A program made the translations under genes and the position numbers. The notes beneath the pieces are model-generated. The model had not been told where the DNA came from. It saw only the letters and a list, made by a program, of their open reading frames with translations, and searched no databases. Below are positions 56,080 through 64,000 of a DNA stretch of 64,000 nt, in pieces. Each line of letters begins with the position of its first letter. Position 1 is the stretch's first letter. Source of the stretch: Chamaecrista fasciculata (lineage: Eukaryota; Streptophyta; Magnoliopsida; Fabales; Fabaceae); the NCBI GenBank assembly GCA_003254925.1, contig QANZ01015150.1, positions 234,409 to 298,408 on the forward strand, written 5' to 3'.

Positions 56080-57060
56080 TTGGATTTTTTTTTTTAAAAA
56101 AAGACTATCTTTGGCTAGGAAATTTAAGGAGGACCAAATTGAAAAGAAAGATAATATGTGAATGACTAAAATAAGATTTTAGTCAAATTCATGTATATAT
56201 ATATATTTATATATTTCATTTTGGTCCTCAAACTAATAATAAGTGATTAAGCAAAGAGAAAAAGAAAAAAATTCACTCTTTAAAAGAAAAATTAACCATG
56301 AATTTATTTCATTTTGGTCCTCAAGTTTATAATAAATTATTTGGCAATGAGAGAGAAAATTTTTCACTTTTTAAAAGAAAAATAACCATAAATTTATCTT
56401 CAATTCGTCACTAAAAATGGAAATTTTTCTTTCTTACTTTGTGGACCAAAACCGAACAAAAAAATAGTTTGAGGACCAAAATGACCATTTGACCTTTTTA
56501 ATTTAAGTTTAGTTTATTTTATTACAATTGTTGACTTGGGAACAAAATCATATAGTTTTATTTAAATATTTTATATTTTATTATATACAGACAAAAATAC
56601 ACATTTGGCCTTGGGGACCAAATTGAAAAGAAAGGTAATATGTGAAGGATCAAAATAAAATTTTAGTCAAAAATCTGTTTTGGTACATTTTTTAGTCAAA
56701 TTTTTGGTTTAAATATTCTTTAAAAAAAGCATTAGTTTGTCCCAAAACGTTATACTAATTGTCAATTTAGTTCCCAATCTTCTTTTGCTTTCAATTTTGT
56801 CCCAAATATTTTGTATTTTTGTCAATTTTATCCTTTGACTAATTTTTTTTTCAATAAATTAACGGCACACTGCATCTTGTTTTTCAATTTAAGTTAAGAT
56901 TTGATTTTATTTTTCTATTAATTTTACATTACATATTATTAGTCACATAAATTCTATCGTTAATATTTGACTAAAATAAAAATAAATGATAAAATTGATC
57001 AAAATATAAAATATTGGAAATGAAATTCACAATAAATAAAGTTTGGAAACGAAATTACAC
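56080..57060. repeat. Nested foldback repeats inside the CACTA element
   Basis: 56100-56680 repeats 'aaattgaaaagaaag' and 'catttcattttggtcctc' in direct and inverse order. 56690-57060 has arms 'gtcccaaaacgttatac', 'caattttgtcccaaatattt' and inverse 'aaatataaaatattgg'. Boundaries unclear. Confidence 0.5.
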
Positions 57061-57249
57061 GGACGATCAAATGAAGTGTCTGCAGAACCATATAGAACCG
57101 TGGCTGAGAAGGAAATGAAAGAGCGCCAATATTGATATTTCCCACCAAGCGATTTCGTCTTTTTCATTATTCCCACCAAGCGATTTCTAAAGACTGAAGG
57201 ACTGTAAACGATCTTCTCTCTCATTAAACCCTAAACGTTGCCATCAACA

Positions 57250-57508
57250 ATGGCCGATTGCTCGAACCTGATCTTAACAATGGCCGATTGCTTGTCGTTC
57301 GTCTCCAACGGAAGCACTACCACTAAACCTGAAGGAAACTGCTGCTCTGGTTTGAAGACTGTGCTTAAGGCCGATCCTCGTGTCTCTGTGAGGTATTCAG
57401 AAGCAGCGCTCAATTAGGTATCGTTTAGAATGTTACTAAGGTCGTCACTCTTCCTGCTGCTTGCGAAGTCTCTGCTCCTTCTGCTACTAACTGTGCCTGT
57501 GAGTCTGG
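57250..57508 (+). pseudogene. GPI-anchored lipid-transfer-protein (LTPG) fragment, broken
   Basis: Two frames together give the eight-Cys nsLTP-like pattern: [42 protein letters not shown], then in the next frame [15 protein letters not shown], a TAG, NVTKVVTLPAACEVSAPSA. The breaks are a one-base loss between DPR and CLCE (near 57379) and an in-frame TAG near 57427. Working LTPG proteins are secreted, GPI-anchored lipid carriers of about 170-200 aa; here the signal peptide and the Ser-rich tail with GPI signal are absent. A GTGAGT donor-like site follows at about 57498. It lies inside the CACTA element, so capture by the transposon is likely. Confidence 0.8.
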
Positions 57509-57569
57509 TTTCTTCTTCTTCTTCCGCTTAATTAATTTTCCTTCGTTTTAGGTTTTCTCGTCGATTTTC

Positions 57570-57835
57570 TTGTTTCACATCTTTTTCCATTTTTTGTCAA
57601 TTTCTGAGCTACACCTTTAGGTCATGTGTGCTATCTATTTAAACATTGAACGATTTGATCTGGATTTCTATCCCCTGCTGTCTAAAGCAAGATAGATAGT
57701 GTTTTCGTATTGTTTCCATTTTTGTGCGTTTTTGAGGTCTTGTGTGCTATCTGTTTCAAGTTCAACAGTGAATGCACATATTGATCTGGATTTCTATCCC
57801 CTGTCGTCTAAAGTAAGACAGATATTGATCTGGAT
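57570..57835 (+). repeat. Imperfect tandem duplication, ~125-bp unit
   Basis: 'gatctggatttctatcccct' followed by 'gtctaaagcaagatagatag' recurs about 120 bp later with small changes, and the preceding 'tgtgtgctatct' is also repeated. Confidence 0.65.
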
Positions 57836-60800
57836 TTCGATATTCGACGCTGCTCCGCTCCTTCTCTGTGACCTTCTCTGGCTGTTCGCAATGTTGTAAA
57901 GGTGCCAATCAGGTAAATTAATCTCTTCTTCTTCTTCACAACCACGAACAACCTCTGTTTATTTTGTAATTCTGGTAATTAATTACATTGGTAGTTAGGT
58001 TTGCCACACTGATTTTGGAGATTTGATGAGAAAAACCCATCGCACCAGTTGGTCTTGTATATACTATCAATTAGTTCATTCTTTCCTTGTCCTACCTCTG
58101 GATCCCATCATTGCATTTTTGTCCCATTAAGCTGTTCTTCGCCTCACGTTTCTCCAAGTTTTCACATATATGCATATATAGGAACTGCACCTATGCATAA
58201 AAGTAAAAATATGTCCACTTATTCAAACTTGACTCGTGTTAGAATTTTTCAATGCATATATCTGTCAAAAAGTAGTATATTTGTTCTGTTGTTGAGTTGG
58301 TTGCTGTTAAACTATATTTAAGACATTTATGTTGCTCAGAACTGATTGTTAATTTGAAGACTTTTTGAGTCCTTTTATAGGCTGATTCTTGACTCTAGTT
58401 ATTTTAATTATAGTTACATTACTTAGGTTACTTTATAAAGTTTTATATATATTGACCAAAACTTTAGAGTTACATTATTATTGCTAGAGTTACTTTGTTA
58501 CTTTTCTTCTTGTCCTCTTTGCTACAGTATTAGGCTAGATTATAGTGTGTGTTATAGTGAATGACCAAGGTTTGGTAATGCTTGCTTACTAAATTATCAT
58601 AAGCTTATCTAAAAAAAAACTGAAATATTATACCATATGCAATTACTTCAGTAATGCTTGCTTTCCATGCATATGTAATGAACTAAGTCACCCAACCACT
58701 GTATATATAACAACTATGTTTTAATAAGAAAATTAGCTAATAATACGGATAAATATTGTGATCATTTCCAGAGACACAAAGATACAAGTATATAGCTATA
58801 TATTACAGTTCAAATTTGAATGATACTAAATTTAGGAGGGAGTAATTAAATTGTGGAAATTAAAGTAGCCAATTCTATGGTTGAATGTTAGTAAAATATC
58901 CTCAAGGAACATCCTATCGCTATTCCCTAATCACTACCAAATACATGTATCATGCATGCATATGTGAATGACACTAAAACTGAACCTGCTTGCTTTTGAA
59001 TTGAGTTAATAGCTAGCTAGGTTCGGTGAAAGCCTTGGATCTTTCATTGCTTATCATGAATGTTAACATGAGACAGAGCAGTCCATTTTATCACTAATTC
59101 TATGCTCTCTCTAACTTGTTAAATTTTTTGTGTTGTTGGTCTCGGCAATTTTTTTTTTCAGAATATTAGTTTAATTAAAGAGAGTAATTGATTGATCAAT
59201 CTGGCTGGGTTAAGAAGAATTAGTGTGGCAGTGAAGTAGAGAAGGAAGATCATAAGGAAGATGAATAAGAATAAGAAGAAAATCTCATAAGTGAGAGCTA
59301 AGTTCATGGATTTCTGGTTAGGCGTGTTTGGCTTGCTCTCTCTTCTCGCCTCAAGCATCATCAGAAAAATGGTATGTATCTATCTTATATATATAATATA
59401 ATCCTATCATTAATTACTTTTATCATTCATCTTTATGGGTAATTTCTCACATTCTTATATAGTCCCCTGTTTTAGTCTAATTTGTATTGCCATACTCTAA
59501 TAGTATCATGAGGATAAAAGTATTTAATAGCCCTAAAAATATATTTGATTGAAGTTTGGACTAGTAGGTCTTTATTTTGTTCTATCTTTTCTCTCTTCTT
59601 CTTCAAGCATCTATTGTATTAATTTATAATTTTTCTGGAGATCAAGTGATAAACATCTCCAAAACTGGATAGGTGTATGGTTAGGAATTTGATGTGATGG
59701 ATGAGATTTATCATAGTCCCAGGTACATAGTTTTTATTTTTGTAAGTATATGAATAAATCTATCAAATACAATTAATTTACATGATGAGCAAAAGCTAGT
59801 TAAGGCACTAAGGGTGTCATGCTGGTTGAATGGTGCAGCATGTAGCCTCAAAATGACATTTATATTTATTGTTTCATTTCTTTTGGCTAATTAAAATGGC
59901 AATTAATTTTCAGAGGTGCTTGTCCCACAAATTTATATTGCTGGCCAAAGATATTTTGTATCTTATCCCAATTTCTTAGGCTAAGGTATTGACCATTGTC
60001 TAATCTTTTTATATGCTGGTTTATATCTTGAAAGTTTTCAACAACCATCCCTATTGAACTAATGTTATGAAGCATAACTGAAGTATCAAATAAATTTGCT
60101 TAAGTTTATTATTCCAATTCGAATATGCAGTTTCTCTGCAGATTCAAGCTAAAAAAACTGAATACTTGAACTGAGATTAAAGATTGGTTCAAAAAAAAAA
60201 AAAAAAGAACTGAGATGAAGATGAGTGATATTAATATTTGCTTGAAATTTTTAAGATCAATTCTCAAAATTTTAGGAGACATAGTTTATGTGTGATCTGC
60301 TTCAAACTTGGTTGAAAGCAATGGTGAAAGAGAAGAGGAGCAAACTTGAGTAATTCTTGCTGTCAACTTCTTTTAATTTATTTTTATTTTTCCAATTGAG
60401 ATGGAACTTGTTTGACCAACTTATGTTTAATTTGATACAATTATTAGAAAGGCTATTGTACTTTTGCATATATTTTTCCTTTCCTGCTTTTATTTTTTCA
60501 GTGTTTATAATAGTTTAGAATTATTTTATTTTCTCCTTTGTTGTTAAGACTCTTCCATGTTAACCAAACTGTTATGCCTTTTCCAGGGTTAGAAATGTGG
60601 ACTTTCTACACCCTGAGGCACTACATAGCTCAATATAATAGTGCTACTATCTGATCTGAGCCTCACTGAGTATTACTCCTGATGACTTAGTAAGTATATA
60701 TTCTTTAACATTATATGGATAAAGTGGGACTCTAAGTTTAATTCAGTTTCCTAGAAACCAATTTATAACAGAAAGTTGTATTGATTTCCAGGCTATAGCT

Positions 60801-62049
60801 TACTCGTGCATCACTCTGAACAAGGGCTCAGGGCCTTTGGATTGACAGATGAAATGCTCATTGATCAGGAATGGTAAGCAAGCATCACTAAATCCTATAT
60901 ATATATCATGCACTTCCACCTATCATTATTAGCCACCATATCATGTTGATGAACTTGACCTTTATAAAAACGAGTCCCATTATAAATGAATTCTTTTGTT
61001 TTAAGGACTTCATGAGGAATGTCTGTTACCTATGCCTATGAATGAACGGAGAACTATAGAGCTAGAAAGAGAAATAAATTCAGCACACTCCTTGATGTAG
61101 GATCACTATAGGAGAAAAGGGAGGGAGAGAATTAGGGAGATGAGATAGAGGAAGAAGGAGAAAAGGGGGAAGAAAGGGAGAGAAACAAATGCTGATATTC
61201 TATTCCATTGCTAAGGTGAATGAAAAGTCCACAACCATAGGTTTATAAATAAAACTAAAAACTGCTTGAAACAATAGTAATGAGTAGTCTCTAAATTTAA
61301 AACTTAATTCATGGCTAAATTTCTGATTTACAAAGATTATTACCCATGTCACTCTTAATATTATTTTGCCATTCTTCATCAGGTTTCTTTTGAATTCTCT
61401 TATTTGTGAGGATTGAAAAGTACTGATATTAGATAGATAATTGTTTGCATTTCTGGCCTTTTTTTTTCTTTTTTGAAAAAAAGGTTCCGAACAATTGGAT
61501 GTTTTATCTTTCTGTTGAAAGCTTGCTGTGTTTTGATCTGTACTCTTACATCTCTGCATTTCATTTTACAACAGAACAATTTGCAGAGGGTAAGTTTCTG
61601 GCTTTGTGCTGTATATCTTTTTTCTGGGTGAAAAAGAGTCTAAGGCATATTTATTTTGCATCAAATTTTTACAGGAAGAAATTATTAGACTAATAAAGTA
61701 TGCAGACCAATCTTGTGGTAATGCCTTTCATCTTTTAATCATATGCTACTCCCAACGTATGGAGATTCTAATTCGTTTGATTTGATTTTCTTCACTTGCT
61801 ACAGGCAAAAATACAGAATCAGCCGAAGCAGGGATAGCTTATGTTTATGGACTGATTCTATTGCTACACAGTTTTGGGCATTTTGCTTGAGTTTCAAATG
61901 ATTAATTTCTTCTTGCTTAAGTAGATCATAACTGTACCTTTGGTTTGATTGACTTGGTATGTAGCTTTAACTTGTGGATTGAATTTTGCTTAAACTTCTT
62001 AGGTTTGATTGATTAGATTGCTTTGATTATACTCCTGAACTTTGTATTT
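57836..62049. other. Interior of the CACTA element, no clear gene
   Basis: AT-rich with scattered possible splice sites. A purine-rich tract (AGGGAGAGAATTAGGG type) lies at 61105-61190. Open frames here, up to 119 codons, have no recognisable similarity. Confidence 0.4.
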
Positions 62050-62332
62050 GCATAGGATTGGTTGGTGAGCCTAGTGATAAGAGACTATCTAGTTTGGTTC
62101 GGAGAGCACTTGTTGGGTTGGAAAAGGGAAAACTGAGAAAGATGAAGGTAATTATTATATCTTGGTTAGTCACTTTTGCCTTGCCACTTGTCAATTTGAC
62201 TTAGATATTTCTTGAGTTGAAATTTTTCATATGCCCTGAAGGTGATTTTGGAACTCATTGGTGATGGGAATGGAGAAGACAATGGTGAAAGATTGAAGGC
62301 TTACAAATATCTTAGTGAAAAGATGAAGGTAA
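62050..62332 (+). other. Two spliced-looking exon segments in the CACTA element
   Basis: 62056-62145 translates openly to GLVGEPSDKRLSSLVRRALV and GLEKGKLRKMK before GTAATT; 62242-62328 gives ILELIGDGNGEDNGERLKAY and KYLSEKMK before another GTAATT. Both end in GATGAAG|GTAATTATTATAT, so the second end looks like a duplicate of the first. They may be remnants of a captured host gene or of the element's own gene. I do not recognise the protein. Confidence 0.4.
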
Positions 62333-62754
62333 TTATTATATTTTTTTGAGAACTTTATTTTAATGAAGAAGCAAAGACCTTGGTAGTAATTAAGTATGTA
62401 CTCCAATTCTTGTTTTTTGATGACCTTGGTAGTAATGAAGAAATATGATCCTTTTTATGCAAGTCATGACTGTAAGCATTTTTTTTTTTCTATTGGAGCA
62501 CACTGGTGAACCCACACGTGTATAGTAGTAAATGTGTGTGTTAGCATCAATTACTATTCATTGTACTTAGATGCATGTGGCTTGTGGCAGGTGAACCCAC
62601 ACACATCAATGTAAGATATTGGAGCACACTGGTGGTTGCTTGATGCACTTGTTGAAGATATTGATGTTGAAGACGTTGATGTTTACTTATAGTGAGAAGA
62701 TGTATGATCTTGAGGACATAGTCATTGATTTTGTAAATACATATTAAAAATTAT

Positions 62755-63400
62755 TTTGAAACAGTTTATAAGTGTTGCCTAAAATCGAATTTGAAAGTTT
62801 ATAAATGTTGCCTAAAATTGATTTTGAAACAGTTTATAAGTGTTGCCTAAAATCGAATTTGAAACAGTTTATACATGTTGCCAAAAATGGGTATTGCAAC
62901 GGTTTATGAATGTCACCTTAAATTGATTTGCAACATTCTTTACTGTTACCTAAAATTGAATTTGAAACAGTTTATACATGTTGCCAAAAATGGGTATTGC
63001 AACAGTTTATAAATGTCACCTTAAATTATTTGCAACGATTTATATGTGTTGCCTAAAATGAATTTGAAATAGTTTATATATGTTGCCAAAAATTGGTATT
63101 GCAACAGTTTATAAATGTCACCTTAAATTGATTTGCAACAGTTCATTGGCGTTGCATAAGCAATGTTTAGTGTTACAGTTGCTAGATTGCAACAGTTTAT
63201 AAGTGTCACCTTAAATGGCTGCAACAGTCTTGAAATGTTGCAGATGAAATATAAAGTGTTGCCTATACCAGTGTTGCCTTTGCTTCTAAAAATGTTGCCT
63301 TTACCTAAGGCAACGCGGGCAAATGCAACGCCCACAAAATGTTACAAAAAGTGATAGGCAACAGTTTTTTGACATTTGGTAACAGTTTTTGAATGTTACA
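62755..63400. repeat. Subterminal repeat array of the CACTA element
   Basis: More than ten degenerate copies of 'ttgaaacagtttataagtgt' and 'gttgcctaaaat' in direct and inverse order, about 60 bp apart. In En/Spm elements such motifs bind the transposase. Confidence 0.8.
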
Positions 63401-63512
63401 GAAAGCCAAAAATGCTATAGTGACACCAAATGAATAATAGATCACAATTCACAACATATTTGTCCTCCTTATCTTATAATTCTTCTTCTACCTCTCATAA
63501 CAATACTAGAGT

Positions 63513-63694
63513 CTAGAGTTTTACATAATTGTTTTGGATCATCCACTTGAAGCTCCAGAAGTTAGAGTCACATTTATAGGCCCAATAAGCCCAACCAAAA
63601 GTGGCCCGTGAATACACCTTCACTTGGGCCTCCATATACCTCTGGGCTTCTTGCTTTGATGCACCCTGTGCCATCCACTGACCACTCCACTCCC
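63513..63694 (-). CDS. Glucan 1,3-beta-glucosidase-like (GH5), last exon
   Basis: The last exon of a plant glycoside hydrolase family 5 exo-glucanase-like gene: GEWSGQWMAQGASKQEAQRY, VYSRATFGWAYWAYKCDSN, FWSFKWMIQNNYVKL and a TAG stop. These enzymes are usually about 500 aa, secreted, and act on cell-wall glucans. The exon opens after acceptor TTTGTGTGACAG at 63695, phase 1. The remaining exons must lie beyond the window end; 63695-64000 is intron as far as I can see. The CACTA element ends 90 bp downstream of the stop, probably within the 3' UTR. Whether the full gene is intact cannot be judged here. Confidence 0.85.
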
Positions 63695-64000
63695 CTGTCA
63701 CACAAATATATATATACATCAATTATTAATTTAATAATTGAAAGGTCAAAATTTCACTCGAAGATAAATTTATTTTTGCTCCTTAAATATTTTTTGTTTA
63801 ATTTTGACCGTCAAATGTTTTTATTTGTTATACTAGTAGTCCAATACATACTTCTATCTGACTTCTTATCTCTAACTTAGGAATTTAAGTTGATATATAT
63901 TCTAATAAATAAATTGTAGGAAAAGAAAAAGAAATCTTCATTCTAAAAAGAAAAATTAATTATAAATTTATTTTTAATTTACAATTAAAAAAAGATATTT
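63695..64000. other. Intron or flank of the GH5-like gene
   Basis: AT-rich, no further exon seen. Confidence 0.4.

Larger units (their letters stand above)
55693..63422. mobile_element. CACTA-type transposon, 7.7 kb, no transposase visible
   Basis: The left end CACTACAGCATTTTTGGCTT and the right end, whose inverse is CACTATAGCATTTTTGGCTT, are the short CACTA terminal repeats of the En/Spm superfamily. Subterminal repeats of the type GCAACAGTTTATAAGTGTTGCC crowd both ends (55710-55960 and 62755-63400), again typical. The interior shows no TnpD/TnpA-type ORF; instead it carries a broken lipid-transfer-protein fragment and spliced-looking segments. The 3-bp flanks (GAT and ACA) do not match, so no target duplication is seen. 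Probably non-autonomous. Confidence 0.85.

Noticed and set aside
61200..61559. 119-codon minus-strand ORF as a transposase
   Set aside because: No DDE or zinc-finger features, AT-rich composition, no similarity I recognise.

Overview
The window is nuclear DNA of a flowering plant, most likely a eudicot. The evidence is intron-rich genes with GT-AG junctions, plant-type proteins (a peroxisomal ACX3-like acyl-CoA oxidase with a PTS2 signal, an EIN3-like factor, myo-inositol-3-phosphate synthase, vacuolar ATPase subunit B), a plastid rRNA insertion, an endogenous caulimovirid, and many Mutator-like, Helitron and CACTA transposons. I cannot name the species.

Layout. 1-4.9 kb: a rearranged, broken endogenous pararetrovirus. 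It has an unassigned 330-codon ORF, a TATA box, a tRNA-Met primer-binding site, the start of a movement protein, and then an inverted block with coat protein and a second movement-protein copy. 4.9-9.2 kb: nested repeats (MULE-like element, solo LTR with perfect TSD, Helitron-like units), a broken Pumilio fragment, a plastid 23S rRNA fragment and a tandem duplication. 9.26-16.45 kb (minus): V-ATPase subunit B, 14 coding exons plus a 5' UTR exon, 488 aa, intact. 16.6-24.3 kb: dense foldback DNA transposons, several with 9-bp target-site duplications, a LINE/SINE-like insertion and a 2.2-kb long-TIR element. 25.1-26.7 kb (minus): an unrecognised 229-aa coiled-coil protein gene in four exons. 28.9-33.05 kb (plus): ACX3-like acyl-CoA oxidase, 7 exons, 683 aa. 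33-38.9 kb: repeats and a 458-bp assembly gap. 38.95-40.2 kb (plus): an EIN3-like gene whose 5' end has been replaced by transposon sequence. 40.2-49.3 kb: gene-poor AT-rich DNA, repeats and a two-part tandem repeat. 49.9-52.35 kb (plus): MIPS, 10 exons, 510 aa, with four G-boxes upstream. 53.6 kb: tRNA-Ala(AGC) with a MULE-like foldback 120 bp downstream. 55.69-63.42 kb: a 7.7-kb CACTA-type element without visible transposase that carries a broken lipid-transfer-protein fragment. 63.5 kb (minus): last exon of a GH5 glucan 1,3-beta-glucosidase-like gene running out of the window.

The host genes are not an operon or a recognisable cluster; they are ordinary housekeeping and metabolic genes separated by transposons. 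The most interesting material is structural: the head-to-head pararetrovirus, the CACTA element with a captured gene fragment, the transposon-truncated EIN3-like gene, and a set of foldback elements dated and classified by their target-site duplications. I did not find a clearly new biochemical system.
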